Assembly (NCBI RefSeq): GCF_027244095.1
Contig: NC_069661.1
Location: 13,960,001 to 14,024,000, forward strand
Length of the DNA stretch: 64,000 nucleotides
Direction: 5' to 3'
Source: Hemicordylus capensis
Taxonomy: Eukaryota > Chordata > Lepidosauria > Squamata > Cordylidae
Within the stretch, counting starts at the first letter, position 1, and every line of letters starts with the position of its first letter. The translations under genes and the position numbers were made by a program. Shown here piece by piece: positions 11,476-25,089 of this stretch. The notes under the pieces are model-generated. The model saw only the letters and a program-made list of their open reading frames with translations. It made no database searches and had not been told where the DNA came from.

Positions 11476-11632
11476 GCAAGCAAGCAAGCAAGCAGGTCTC
11501 CTTCCCTCTAAAATAACACAAGCAGGCAGCAACCATGGACAAGCGGGCTGAGGCAGACATCAATCAGGAAGAGTGAGCAAAGCAAGACAAACAAACAAAC
11601 GAATGGATGGATGGATGGATGGATGGAGGGGT
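11476..11632. repeat. Short tandem repeats (AAGC)n and (GGAT)n
   Basis: (AAGC)n at about 11476-11500 and (GGAT)n at about 11600-11630, with an (ACAA) run between. Confidence 0.9.
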
Positions 11633-11843
11633 AGGCGGTGAAGGGATGGGCGGCAGCAACAAGAAACAGTAGGGCCTGATGCAACTTAAAAATGGAGTCC
11701 TGGCGTGCATGTTTTCAAATTGCTGCTGCCTGCTGCTGATTGGCCCCAGCCCTGCACTCCGCCAAGCCCCTCTCTCTGTACCTCGCAACCATATCTGCGC
11801 ACTCTGTTTCCCAGCCAGCAGGTGACGGCTGCTAAGAGAGGAG

Positions 11844-12228
11844 CACTAGGGGAGCCAGCCAAACGGCGGCCTGTGTCCCTCCCCGCCCGGGATGCCTGTG
11901 TGCGTGATGTCATGCGCACATGGGTGTGCCTGGGCTCCAGAGAGCCCCGAGCGAGCTCTCCTGATCTCATTTGCAGCCAGCATTTGCTGGCTGGATGCAT
12001 TTATTTCCCTTCCTCTCCCTTGCTTGAGAGAGAGGAAGGGAAATAAACACTGCCAGTCAGCAAGTGCTGTCTGGAAATGAACTCGGCAGGACTGGGGCGG
12101 GCCCCTCTGGTGATTTTGCAACACCCCCCTTTGCATGTGACTTCATGTGCAATGGGGGCTCTGGCAGCCCTTTTCATTGGCAGCCTGGGTTCTTTGAACC
12201 CGGCCGCTCAATGGCGATTCCGCCCCTG
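11844..12228. mobile_element. Palindromic hAT-like MITE
   Basis: The right end (gggttctttgaaccc then gccgctcaatggcgattccg and cccctg) matches the ends of the family at 27317-28186 and 52026-52195. An exact 8-bp match gagaggag stands at 11836-11843 and 12229-12236 and may be the target duplication, though the left terminal repeat is poor. The core (about 11971-12075) is a hairpin around a gaga-rich loop, like the one in 54390-54530. Confidence 0.6.
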
Positions 12229-13645
12229 GAGAGGAGGCTTGGGCCCTGCGCTTCCCAGGCCCTGCACATTCTCTCTTTTTCTCCCACACCACACGCGATC
12301 TTTCTCCCTGTTCTGCTGCCCATGAAGCACACACACAGTGCTTCCTCTTCCATCATTCGCTGGCTCACTTGCGGCTGCATGGCTTAGAGACGGCTTAGGT
12401 TGCCTCACCCTAAGAACAGCCTGGGGGGGTCCTGTTAAAATAGTTCAGATCTAGATTGTATGTGGGTTGCATACAATTAATGTATGTAATTGAATGTTAC
12501 TTACATTAACGTGATTGTGTGAACCCACACCAAGGTAGGAATCTCGGATTCATCTTGGGCCATAAACCACCTTGATGTGGGCACACAATCACACTGTCAG
12601 TAACCCACATTAAACCTAGCTTTGAACAACTGTGTGCACCAGGCTGGAGAAAAAGATTGACAGGTGTTGCTGAAATGCAGCTGTGTGGAGCTGAGAATCT
12701 GCTCAAAGTATCAGGAGGGGGGGTATGTTGAATCCTTTGCTCTCTTGTCAGTTTTCCGAGCAAAAATCCCGCCCACCCACCCATGCTGTTTGTCACCACC
12801 CTACCCCTGTGGCTGCTTATTGTTTGTTGTTTTATTGTCAAAAGAGCCAGTCACAGATCTTCCACATAATGGTCACTTGGGCTGGCTCTAAAGCCCATGC
12901 CTAGAATGAGATCTGGCTGGTAACAATACAGCAAATGTTAGTAGCAAAGTTTTAAAGGATAAGGTTCAATCCTGGCTCTTTCAGGAAGGTCAAATATCAA
13001 GTTTCTTGATATGGAGGAACGGAAAATGATCCAAAAACAAATTTAAACCTTGTACTTGGCTTGCCTGATCCGTAGTCCTGAACCTTTAATGAGAAGTGAA
13101 GTAGGGAAGTTTTCACATTCTTCTGCAGATTATGGTTTAACACTCAACGGCTGAGTTTAGAATTCAGAGAATAGAAGCAAAAAACAAAAAACAACGGTGG
13201 TCTCCAAAATCGATGCCTTAGAAACATGTCTTAAGCCGCCCCAGTGAGGTAACACAACACCACCACTAGGTGTCCCCCTTTATTTATTCAATTGTCAGAA
13301 AACCTCCACACAGGGGCTTAGTATAGACTTCTTAGTTATCCCCCCCTCCTTCCCCATCTCTGGTATATACCACTTTTTAAACAAGTCTGCAATTTCAGTT
13401 TGTTAGTCTTGCAAAAGTTATTTTTATTGGAAAAGGTTAGACAAGCATTCAAACTGTCTGCCTGATGCCGAGTAACAATGTTTGCTGATAACAGGTTTCC
13501 CCCCAAATGCTTTATAAAAACTTTTTTTAAAGGATTTGCTCAGTGTCCAGTGAGAAAAAAGTGAGGGAAACCAAGGCCTGATTCATATGTGCAACTAGCC
13601 ATATGTGTGTATACTTGAAATGCAAGAGAGTATGAGCAGGTACAC

Positions 13646-13937
13646 CTGGGTGCTTTCCAGACTAAACCCTACAACGGGATAAGGACGTATTCTGCATCGT
13701 GACACTGCAGTCCCTACGCGAGCAGCAGAGTGCCGTTCACATTTCCAATGCCTTGTTTCAAATTTAATTGCTGCAAAATAGAGCTAAGATGTTGTATATC
13801 TGGCGTGAAAAAGTTGCTGTTTTTTCGGGTTGTTAGTTGCTGCAAGACTGCTCCCCCTGCTGTTTACGTTTTGAATGCTACTTGTCCGAAAAGAGGCATT
13901 TTGCTGCTGATGAGCAGCTAATCTGGAAAGCACCCTG
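13646..13937 (+). mobile_element. hAT-like element with 'gtgctttccag' ends
   Basis: Clean inverted ends gggtgctttccag (13648) and ctggaaagcaccc (to 13935). 292 bp without coding capacity. Best copy of the family that also gives 3599-4285 and 20604-20916. No target duplication could be recognised. Confidence 0.75.
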
Positions 13938-16900
13938 GCAAGCTGTTAACTCTGGTTTTCTATCCCATTCTGGCTATATAAGTCATGCCAATGCAATGGC
14001 TCTTTCCCCCCACCCCCAAGGACGTTTTGCACAAAAGTCCTTGTAATCACAAGGAAAGATTCCTTGGTTACTCTGTCTGAGACAAATACAGTAATCTGAA
14101 GCTCTTTGTCCTCTGCTAAGTCATGTCTTGGGCTTTAAGATTGAATATCCTTGTTTTCTAAAAGCTTCTCAAAGAAAAAGAGCATTTCTATAATAACAAT
14201 GGTAAAACTGCAGTTTTGTGCTTCAAGGAGAAAGTACAATATTCAGCATTTATTATAGTTCTGACTAAGCGCGGGGAAGAGAAATAAAATTTTAGAAGGA
14301 ACAATGTTAGCAAATATGCCTGTTGAGGCCTGAAAGGATTAGTATACTTTCTCTGCAAAGACAACAAATGGAAATGCAACAAAATGTTGCATCCCTTAAG
14401 GCTGTGTGAGGTTCATTGGACAAATTTGCTCCAGAAAAGATTCAGCTGAATGTGAACACTGAAGCTTTGATGAAAACCCAAACCAGCACACTGCTGGTTT
14501 GCTCCAAATAAAAAATGGCTGAATTGAGTGAAATTCTGCTTCAGCCCTCTCCCAACTCCTGTGGTATCTAGCTGGCAGGTACAGAAGTCAGGCTGGCTCT
14601 ATTGTTATTTTCAACTGAGTGCAGTCAAGGAACAGTAAGCAACTTCCACTGTGTCATTTTAAAATGACCCCATGAACCCCGCCCCTTCTCTCTTTTTTTT
14701 AATTTCTTCCCCTGCATTTCTGGGAAATGCATAAGACTTCAAGGGGAGGGGGAAAGGAGTGAAGCATCAGCCACAACTGAAGTTTCTCTTTGGTCCAAGC
14801 TGAAGAAAAGTAGGACCCTCAAATTGAATTGGGGAGCCCCTGAAGCACCAAGGCAACCTCTGAATTGAAGTGGAGAGATGATTCACAAAGCTCTAGTATC
14901 ACAGGTCCATAAGAGGAATGCTCCTCTTCAGGGCTCCTACCAGCCTGGAACAGAGGTTTTGCAATGCTTTTTAGGTAGGCAAAAGGAAAAAAGGACACAG
15001 GTTATCTTCCCTGTTCCCTTGAGGCCTGTTCTTGTGCAATAAAGCTAATTTAGCCATTTAGCATGGCTGCCAGCCTTAAACTAGAGAAATGAATTGCTAT
15101 GAAGTAGAGGAGGGTATCTGGAGTATAAGAAAGGGAAAATATGCCCCTTTGTCCTTTCCTTAGTACAGGGAAGAATTTTATTTTTAAACCTCACTGTACA
15201 CAACCCAACACTAATCCCCCCGACAGGATACTTGCCCTCCATTTTCTTCCCCATCCACCCCCAGCCCCAACAACTACTTCTGTCTCAACTGCTCTCAACC
15301 ACGGACTTAATTGATAGGCAGGCTGGGTGAGTTTAATTCAGATTTCTCTTACAATCCCTTTTCTCTCTGCCCCAGAATGAGAGCTACCTATGGAAAACAA
15401 TGGAGAAATCTTGGATTTCACTGCAGCAGTGACTAGGCAGCAGTGGGTGTGCCTCTTCTCCCCTTCCCACAAGTTATCAATGAAGACCAGAGTTCAAAAA
15501 ACGAGATGAGTTTATCTCCTTATCTCTACAGCTGCAACATTCTATAACATCCTGGAAATTCACAGGACCATCTGGAAGGTTTTAATAACATTCCTCTCTC
15601 TTTTAATTTACAAAGGTATATGCTTCTTCTGCACATCAAGGAGCATGTAGAAGAAACTACCTTACTTTTGAGCGGACTTCATTTGCTTCCAAAAGGAAGC
15701 TCAGGTCTTCAAGTGCCAATTATTGGTATACATGATATGCGGGAAATAAATATAAGGATTTATTAGGAAACTTTAAAAAGAGAGAAACATAATTCACAAA
15801 ATCAGCATTCATGCTGCATCCATCTGTATCCCATCCCATTCTCGAAGAGAGCCAGCTGCATTTCAGCTTCACAACAATGTGAGATAGATTAGTCTGAGAG
15901 AGATTTGCACAAAGTCGACTCAGTTTGCTCCATAGTTTAATGAGCATTTCCATATCTAAAAACACAGATGTTACTTTAAAAAAAAAAACAACCAACCTCA
16001 GTATATACTGTACTATGAAACTCATCAAAATGTCTGGTCATAAAAGTGCATTGAAACAAATTTACAAAAAATAACAAAGAGATCTCAGCACCACTCATTA
16101 TAAAGATAAATTGAATATAACTTTTAAATTACAAATGTATACTATTTTTTTCAAATAACATTCGAAATGGTAAAATTTGCCATAACCAATTTTTAAAAAT
16201 TTATTACGATCTCAGTTAAGTGACACATTTTTCATCCAAGATATCCCTTTCCCCAATGTATTTCCTGCAGTTTGCTCTTAATGGCCATTGTTTTATTAAT
16301 TATTTATATTTTCTTGATGATCAGCACTTGGGTATTTTAGAAATACAACAGAAAGGTGCGATACAAATGCCTTAATAAATATTTTTAAACAATAATGTCC
16401 ATGGGGAAAAATGGTAGTCATATATTTTTGTAGATAAATAATTGATAAGTTTAAAAAAAATGCAATCAGCTTAATTAACTGTCACAAAAAGAAGACTAAT
16501 TAGTGTCTTGGAAGAGGTGTTTTATTTCTTTGGGATCAGATAGGAAGCATGTACTGCTCCAAGATCAAGTATCCTTGAAACAGAAGGGATAAAAGGTTGA
16601 ATAAAAATATTGGAAATGGTCCATGTGCCTCTAAGAGTCATTAAGAATGCAAGCTTGTTCAAGCTCCAGGTATCAAGAACCTTTTCATCATATTACTGAT
16701 TGTGTTACGTTATAATCCAGAAAAGATCTGGGCGTCACTCAGTGTCCTTTCCTTATGCAAGGGGAGGCTGGGTACCTACCAGAAGTAGAGACTTTTACAC
16801 AGTGGTGTCATTTGAATGAACTTGTACTGATAAAATTATGGATATGACTTTGAAAAAGGACCCTTACTGATCTGTTGAGCCTTCTTCTGGCAAACACTTT

Positions 16901-17436
16901 GAATTGGTGGCACACGTTGACTTCTTTGACATCTGAGTGGTTGTTGTTGGTTTTTAAAATCATGGTTAAGGACTTCCCCACCCCATTTGGGAATAATTCT
17001 CTCTCCAAAAAACCTTTCAGGCCTTGTCTCTTCAAACAATCGTTTCTCAAGTGCTTGAGTGGTGCTACCAAGAAGTCCTGTCAGCGCAATATGTGGTATG
17101 TTGGCAGCTAAAAATATTATATGCTATCCTGCCTACTAAGAAATTTCTTGAAAATGTGTTATGTATATGATCTGCAAATTATCTTTCTAAAGTAGCACAT
17201 TTTGTTTTCATAGTCTTACCTACATGAAAGGTGTCAAGTACAGATTTGCACTGGCTGCTCAGAAAACCAGAACAGATTTTTTGCAACTGAGCCAATACAT
17301 TGCAATGATATCATATCAATGTGTATTAATACTCATCTGCTTCAGATTTTACATTTAACCCTAAGTTTGCTAAAACAAAAGCAAATAAAACAAAACTGTA
17401 TTGTGATTACCTTGTTAGATAACAATAAATACATAC
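13938..17436. other. No gene seen (intronic)
   Basis: A/T-rich sequence with small low-complexity runs. No open frame with protein-like features, no complete repeat that I recognise. Confidence 0.5.
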
Positions 17437-17810
17437 ACAGGTGGACAAATGTGTTGGTACCCCTCCACACAAAAAAGAAGAACCCACAATTGTCTCCGAA
17501 ATTACTTGAAACTGACAAATATAATTGGCACCCATCATTGTTTATTCCGCATTTAACAAAAATCAGACTTTGCTTTAGAGTTTTGATGCAACAGAATATT
17601 TCAAATAATAACACAAATGCAAATGGCATGGACAAAAATGATGGGACCCTTAACCTAATATTTTGTTGCACAACCTTTAGAGGCAATCACTGCAAACAAG
17701 TGATTCCTGTAGCTCTCAATGAGACTTCTGCACCTGTCAAGAGGTAGTTTGGCCCACTCTTCCTGAGCAATTTTCCATAAGAAATGAGTAAATGAAGTCA
17801 ATTCCAGACC
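17437..17810 (-). mobile_element. Tc1/mariner fragment (3' part)
   Basis: On the minus strand it ends with the Tc1-type terminus 'ggggtaccaacacatttgt' then ccacctgtg. Just inside, the minus strand reads a C-terminal Tc1 transposase remnant (about 17690-17760, EWAKLPLDRCRSLIESY-like, then a VIASKGCAT-like end). The other terminus and most of the transposase are missing. Confidence 0.75.
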
Positions 17811-18574
17811 AAACAGCTAGTGTAGAAACAACCTGCTTTGTGTTAATCATCACAACTAATATCCAATTAAGAGTTACTAGACATCAGGATTCAGTACAGG
17901 TACAGGGGAGTCTGATGTATCCACTCTTCTAATAATGCTGGTATAATGACAGAGCTTGCTGAGTTTTCTCAAATGAATTTATTCAGCTTTCAATGAAATT
18001 CAGGCTGCCCTGCAAAACAGCATAAGTACACCTCTCCACCACTTACTCCTCTATAATCATCAATGAAAGAACCAAGAACACAATTTAAATCTTGTTGCTA
18101 CAGTCAACAGAAGAGGTCTTGGTGTATTTTTTTAGAATTAATATTGGCATTCTTCTTCTGAAGCCTCCGAGGTCAAGTTCTAATCAGAGAGAAAACATAT
18201 TTGCTCAGATGCACTTAAATAATCTCTCCTCCCTATACAAGAGGAAATACCACCACTCCACAAATGCCACTGGTTCATTCAGGGACAAATTCACAATGAC
18301 CATAAGCAGTCAACTCTTCAGTTGTTTGGTTTTTGCTCCTTGAGTAAGCAGCAGATAACCTGCCCATGAAAGCAAAAATACTTTCTGGAAATACTTTTGG
18401 GGGCTTGCCCTAAAACAGTTATAGCAGGTCATCAGATACACGTATTGGCTGGGTTCAGACATAACATTAAACAGGAGGTTTGAAACTGTGAATCACATCA
18501 CAGACGTTCATCCAACTGCAGTCCAGCAACCTCCAGTTGCAGGAGAGGGGAGTCCCTCCCTGCTGTCTGACTGC

Positions 18575-19205
18575 CAAGGCCTATACCAGCAAAGTCCATG
18601 GCCAGACTGTGACCAACCTGGCTGCCACATTTTGTACTAATTGTAGTTTCTGGACTACGTACAAAGTCAGCCCCACATGGAGTGCATTGCAGTAATCAAG
18701 TCTGGAGGTTACCAGCAAGTGTACTACTGTTCTGAGATCATGAACCTCAAGAAACGGACACAGCTGGCATATCAAACAAAGCTAATACAAAGCACTTCTG
18801 GCCACTGCCTCAACTTGGGGAACCAGGGAAAGGTGTGGATCCAGAAGCACTCCCAGACTGCGTACCTGTTCCTTCTGAGGAAGTGTGACCCCATCTAGAA
18901 CAGGTAGATCAATATCGCTTCCTGAGTGACGACCCTGCACAATAAGTACCTCCGTCTTGTCTGGATTCAATCTCAGTTTGTTATCCTTCATCCAGCCCAT
19001 TACTGCTTCCAAGCAGGCATTCAGGGAGGATATGCCTTCTCCTGATGATGTTGACATGGAGAAATAGATTTGGGTGTCATCAGCGTACTGTTAGCACCCA
19101 GCACCAAATCTCTGGATGATCTCTCCCAACAGTTTCATGTAGATATTAAAAAGCATTGGAGACAGTATGGAGCCCTGAGGGAGCCCATATAAAAGCTCAA
19201 ATGTT
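18575..19205 (-). mobile_element. L2 LINE, reverse-transcriptase C-terminal part
   Basis: The minus strand carries LRLNPDKTEVLIV, RSLGVLLDPHLSLVPQVE and further downstream phrases typical of the end of the L2 reverse transcriptase and following domain. It is truncated at both ends and interrupted by stops. Close relatives are at 35985-37690 and 42280-43335. Confidence 0.88.
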
Positions 19206-19914
19206 GCATGGGATCACCCTGTCAAAGCAGTCCATGCAGATCAAACTTAACTCCAGCTCCACTGGCAGCTTGCTCTCTCATGAGAGGGCCAGTGTAATGG
19301 GAAGGACCGTGGGTTGGCAATCTCTAGGTCTCCCTTTGGACTGCACGCCCACGAGTTGAGCTAATCCCTCAAAAGTGGGCCCCGCTTGTGTGGTGCCCCC
19401 AGCTCTCCAGGGTAAAAAATAGAACAAAATCTCTGCAAACACCACCCTACTCACTGTGAAGCCTTGCACACACCCAAAGGAGATTTTGACTCTCCGTGTG
19501 CCATAGCCTGGCCATAGGCACAGGCAGGATAAACACAGGGTTCTGGGGTGAATCTTTAAAGCCATACAAAATTCCTGTGTTGGGTCCAGCATTGCGCTGT
19601 ATGCAGATCAGTCGACACGGAGATTCGTGGGAGAGGGGAGGAAGTGAGTGCTCCTGAGGCTAAGAGATGACACATGAAGCCAAGGGTTAATCTTGGCTCA
19701 CATGAGGTCTGAACCCAGCCACTGAGAGCCATGCTAGAGATTTGAGAGATTAGAGGGCAGGGTAGAAATGCAAACCAGTCACACTTGGATTGTTTTTTGC
19801 TTGAACCAAGACTCACAGTCATCTTAGGGTCCCCCAAATTTAGCTATGAAGCTCACTTCTCTCAGTCCCTCCTACCTCAGAATTGTAGTGAGGATAAGAA
19901 GACGACACCTATAT

Positions 19915-20267
19915 CAGTAGCAGCTGGTGAGGGCAGCACTGCGGGGACAGTGAGAGGCACCTTTAAGGATTAATAAACAGGTGCTTAGCAGAATTTAGGT
20001 AGCACTTGCAAGCTGCCGCACCCTACCCTTAATCCCATGCGGGCATCCAGCATGGCAGCAGGGTAGCCCTAGCTTCTGCATGTGCATGGAGCCTCTGTGC
20101 ACGAGCAGAGACCAGTGCCACGCCGCTGCCATGCCAGATGCTGAGCAGATCCCCGTCACCCCATGTAGGATTGTGGACGGAGCGTGGCAGCCTAAATGCT
20201 GGTAAGAACCTGCTTATTAATCCTTAAAAGTGCTTCTCGCTTCCCCCTCCCTCACTGGCCGCTACTG
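19915..20267. mobile_element. Foldback MITE, 'cagtagcagctggtgag' ends
   Basis: Inverted ends cagtagcagctggtgag / ctcactggccgctactg, plus a second inner inverted pair (cctttaaggattaataaac at 19960 and its complement near 20215). 353 bp, no coding sequence. No convincing target duplication. Confidence 0.65.
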
Positions 20268-20603
20268 CTACATACATTACCCTGGGCTCCCTGGGGAAAG
20301 GGCAGAACAAAAACATAACCTTGAAAAAATATTGCTGACTGAGATGCTCCAATATCAAAACAATTAAGCAAAGCAGTTCTAGGGAAGAGCATCCTGTTTC
20401 CAACAATGTTATGAAGATATGTCCAGGAAATCTTAAAGCAGAGGCAAGATAAAAAGAGCCCGCTAGGCATATAGGCTGGTCCCAATAGACGGGAAGGCAA
20501 AGGTATTATGAAAATACAAAAGATGAAAGATAGCTCAACTATCAACTCAGGTGGGAGTTTCTTCAAACAGCTTTGGGTAGCACAGTCTTCAGTCCTCTTT
20601 CAC

Positions 20604-20916
20604 CAGGGTAGTTTCCAGACAGCAAGCTTTTACACTGCTAAAAGTGGTGTAAACGACAATGTTTTGTGGTGCTGATTTAAAACCACAATTGAAATCCATT
20701 ACCTACAACAACTGGCAAATACAGCTGTTTTTTGCAATGCAGATGTGACGTTATGGGGCTGTAACTCAGCAATAAAATCCAAAAGGCGGCATCAGAAATG
20801 TGAACGGCATCTTACTGACAGTGCAGGGACTGCGATGTCACAACACAGGCAGTACGGAAGGACACTTAAGGGATACATCGTGACACTGTGGTAGCATGCA
20901 ATCTGGGAAGCACCCA
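20604..20916. mobile_element. hAT-like element with 'gtgctttccag' ends
   Basis: Ends gggtagtttccagac and atctgggaagcaccc; internal phrases (aaatgtgaacggca, 'gactgcgatgtcacaacac') match 3599-4285 in the same orientation. Decayed. Confidence 0.65.
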
Positions 20917-21117
20917 GGCCTTGTGTATATATGACACAACTTGTATGTATATATGACACAACTGTGAAATTATTCACCAATAAGGGTCATCCTGAAGAAG
21001 CATAGATGTACAAAAAAAGATTTTGCACACTACATAATAAATCCAGAAATCTGAGGCACCAAGTCCATTCACACATGCCAGACACTTCCTCTTTAATTAT
21101 ATGGTTCACACATTACA

Positions 21118-21405
21118 TAGGAACATAGGAAGCTGCTGTACTGAGTCAGACCATTGGTCTATCTAGCTCAGTATTGTCTACATGGACTGGCAGAGGCTTC
21201 TCTGAAGTTAGAGGCAGGAGTCTCTCTCAGCTGTGTCTTGGAGATGCCAGAGAGGGAACTTGGATGCTCTTCCTAGAGCAGCCCCAGGAATATCTTACAG
21301 TGCTCACATGTAGACTCCCATTCAAATGCAAGCCAGGGCAGAACTTGCTTAACACAAAGGGAACAATCCATGCTTGCTACCACAAGACCAGCTCTCCAGC
21401 TCTTT
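21118..21405 (-). mobile_element. 5S-headed SINE with CR1-type tail
   Basis: Antisense copy: tail 'taggaacataggaagctgct' first, 5S-like middle (ctcccattcaaatgcaagcc) and head (ctaccacaagaccagctctc) last. Diverged and slightly shortened relative to 57880-58160. Confidence 0.9.
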
Positions 21406-21775
21406 CATACACATTATTTGATTACTGAACAACTTATGATTGGCTGGATGTCTAAACTTGCACACTGAGAAATGTTGTGTTTGAGGTGATGGGGGAGGCT
21501 CTATTAAGGTGGTCTGGCTGTTCATTCACACATGCAAGTCATCACTTGATACTGCTGTCAAGTGATGACACATGTATGAACTAGCCCAATGCCTATCACA
21601 AGGCTACCTTCCCACTTAGAGCATTGTGCATGTTTTTAAAAGCTATTCAAGTTTAAATAATAATAATGCATAGAACAAATATTTGATCAAGCAAACATCT
21701 GAGATGTTTGGAGGAATAAACAATGCAGAAAACCCACCTAAAGCACAGAGAGAAGGGTGAAAAGGAAGAGACATC

Positions 21776-22144
21776 CAGGGGCGTATCTAGGGTGGGGCAG
21801 GCAGGGCACGTGCCTTGGGTGCCACTTGAAGGGGGCGCCATTCTTAAAAAAAATTTTTTTTTAATTAAATGGCTGCTGAAAACAAAATGGCCACCGTGCA
21901 TGCTCAAATGGCCTCTGTGAGGCCCTAGGCCATGCCAGGCCTTGCAGAGGCCATTTGAGCATGCACGGTGGCCATTTTGTTTTTAGCGGCCATTTTTTAA
22001 AAAAACAATTATTTTAAAAAATGGCCACCGCACATGCTCAGATGGTCCCTGCGAGGCCCTAGAGGTCAGCTGGGGGAGGGAGAACCTTTGCAGATGCCAC
22101 ACACATGGCCTTTAGGAAGCCCCCCCGAAGGGGCCACAGGTAAT

Positions 22145-22179
<35 letters not shown>

Positions 22180-22847
22180 ATGTAAGTCACTGTACACATA
22201 TTTAGTTTGGCACTAAGTACAGAGAATCGGGGCTTGTGAATACTGGCTGAAGCTTATGAGCTAGGATTGTATTCATTTGCTCTTACTTTGCTTCTTGTGA
22301 TAAGTGAGTTAAATGTGATGTCTTAATAATATGGCTATTAATGGTGAGTTTGTCTCTGAATCAGTGTGAAATCCTTAGTATTAAGGCCCACTGGGAGTTT
22401 CTTGCTCTCTTTCTCTCATTTTAACTGTCTTTCTGAAATACTAGAATATATTCCAAGTAGTGACACAGTTTACTCTGCATATTTTCAGAGTATCTTGGAA
22501 AAGGCAAATTCTCCATTTATTTTTAAAACTTATGTAATAGCTATGCTATAATGCATAGTAGAGAATTAGACAGGCACTTCTGTTTAGTTTTCCAAGTACA
22601 CCTCCACATAGTATTTGGATATTTCATGAGTCCCAGCATACTGAAATTCATAGTTTTCCAGCATGTTTTGGTCTGGCTACGTCCACTGCTAAATAGTTTT
22701 TGAAATATTAAAAGATTAACGAGCTTGACTTGCATTTTTCAGCTGATATTATGGTAAAGCTATCTGAAAGATGGGTGTCAGATGTTTGGACAGGGGGCGC
22801 AATTTCAGTGCTTGCCCTAGGCGCTATTTTCCCTAGATACGGCTCTG
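21776..22847 (+). mobile_element. 1.07-kb non-autonomous hAT element (copy 1)
   Basis: Starts caggggcgtatctagg and ends cctagatacggctctg, flanked by an 8-bp duplication with one difference (gagacatc 21768-21775, gagacagc 22848-22855). No transposase frame. Contains a ~55-bp-arm palindrome (about 21871-21992, 'aaaatggccaccgtgcatgc' and its complement around a 'ggccctagg' centre) and an (AT)n tract (22152-22180). The second copy, reversed, is at 36589-37611. Confidence 0.92.
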
Positions 22848-23894
22848 GAGACAGCTAGCATATAGCTCAAATGCTGTCCATATATGCAGGTGAGGGAAAG
22901 CAGAGCTCACCTACAGCAGAACATTCACACCTGTCTAGACTTAACATTAGTATGTAGACAGGGAATACTCTCTAGCATTTATTTTTAAACCTTAACTCTT
23001 TCAAGGACTATAATCGGTTATCCACCACATTGGCTTAGGAAGAGTCAGGTGATATAAAATGAATTCAAAGTCTGACTACCAAGTTACATTTTTAAAATAA
23101 TGACCATAATAATAAATTGCAGTAGGTCTTTCCAAAAGTTTTTGAATGAGCAGGCTCATTCCACATGACTGAATAACAATTGAAATAAATAGCATATTCT
23201 GGGCTCTAGGTAAACTTGAATTGGAACTCAGGGTAAGGAGGGCTGCGATAATCAATATTTCATTAGGGTGTTTCTTCTAAAAGCTTAAGTGGAATTGTCT
23301 AATTAAAAAAATGCTAATGTGGAGGTATAGCCTTTCTTCTTCTAAGAGGCATATCTTATTCCTTCTTATGTATCTTTTTTCTTTTTAAAAGACAGACAAT
23401 ACAGGTCTGTAATAAAAGACATACCTTTCTAATATGAATAAAATACTTGGTTTGCGATAAAACACATTCAAAGAAACTTAACTAGAAACACAAGGGTAAT
23501 ATCAGGGAACAAGTGTCTGGAGGGAAGTTTCATACACCCGAGTAAGCATTTGATAGAACAAACTGGCTTTCAACCTTCCATGGGGAGGCTTGAATTTAAA
23601 AACAATCAAAAATGCATTTCAAAGTGTTTGCCAATAGACTTGCAAATTAAATGCCAGAATTAGTTTTTAAATGTTAGCATCTAATGAATGGATTCCTCTA
23701 CTTATCACATCGAGGACAAATCCATTCAGAATGAACTACAAACAAAAATCGTGATGTCCTACAAAATTAGGATGAATATTGGGGTCAGCTGCTGGAGGCA
23801 CCTGGGCCTAATGTGACCCCAGAATTACCAAAGATGCAAAAGAGAATAAAAAGAAGCAGGGCTGATGAAAAAGAACTTGCTACAAGCCACCATT

Positions 23895-24130
23895 TAGCTA
23901 TCTATCCTATTTATATGCCACCTGATATGCGTATCCCTAGCTGGTGTACATTTATTCAAAATACAGCAAATGTAAAAACAGAATAAAAACAATTTTACAG
24001 AATAAAACCGATTAAACATGTCAACATTAATTTTAACTAAAGAGAAAACAGATGCGTCTTGAGGGACTTTTTAAAAGCAATCAGAGATGAAGCAGCTCTT
24101 ATTTTGACAATCTCACTATGGAGACTAGAA
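23895..24130 (-). mobile_element. L2-type 3' end fragment
   Basis: Antisense 'tatttatatgccacctgata' start and the 'cagatgcgtcttgagggact' segment, a diverged relative of the L2 tails at 2249 and 42280. Confidence 0.6.
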
Positions 24131-24357
24131 CCTTAGAGTGTGACCCAATCCTGTTGTTAATCAGGAAAACTGCTAATCAGGAAACAAGTTGCTAATCAGG
24201 AAAATTAGGCACTAGTGAAGCTTTCCTTGAACAATCAACAACAATAAATCAATAATTGGTACACAGCATCTTCCTTCCCAGTTCAGCAGTTATTCTAAGT
24301 TAAATGCTAGTTAAACAGAACTAGATCATCTGTCTGTCTGTCTTGGCCATATGATGA

Positions 24358-24545
24358 TTATTATTTTATTTTATTTATATACCGCCTAGTATAAAAATCT
24401 CTAGGTGGTGTACAGAATTAAAAACATTACACATAACACATTTAAAATTCATAAAAATATAAAATCATAATAGATAAAAACACATTAATAACACATTAAA
24501 AATTTTAAAAATAAATAACAGGGAACATTGCAGTTTTACCTCTTC
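24358..24545 (-). mobile_element. L2-type 3' end fragment
   Basis: 'tttatataccgcctagtata' followed by 'ctctaggtggtgtacagaat' and an A-rich body; only the tail remains. Confidence 0.6.
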
Positions 24546-25089
24546 CCCTTAGTTTCCAGAGCTGGAGCTGGCCCACCAGGCCCTAAGAGCTTTGCATGAT
24601 GGCCTCAGAACTAAGTTTCATCCGCATATGCTGAAATGGTGTGCAATTGCTTTATTGTCCAAGACCCATTTTTTAAAGTACATTTTGGCTCCAAATCACC
24701 AGCTGCTATTGAAGAGTCTCATTTAACAACTATGGGCCTCAAATGGAGATGTGCAGCCCCATCCCACAACATCCAACTAATTTAACAGGGGTCACATAAA
24801 CACCACAAGGTGCATGTATGTCCCGATGTACCTTGGCATTCACATCCATTATATATACAGAAGAAGCTGCTCATGCATAGATACTGAACCAAAAGGATTT
24901 ATTTTACTAAGCTTTTACAGTAAAATGTCCATTGTACAGAAACTGGGACAGGGGGCACAATGAAGAAATGACACGATGAACCTCTTGCATTCAAACTCAT
25001 CTGATAAGTCTGTATTTCTGGACATTGGTACCATCTCAGGGGATGAATGCGTTTTGTGATTTTGGGTAAAGTCTCCTCCACTTGCAGCT

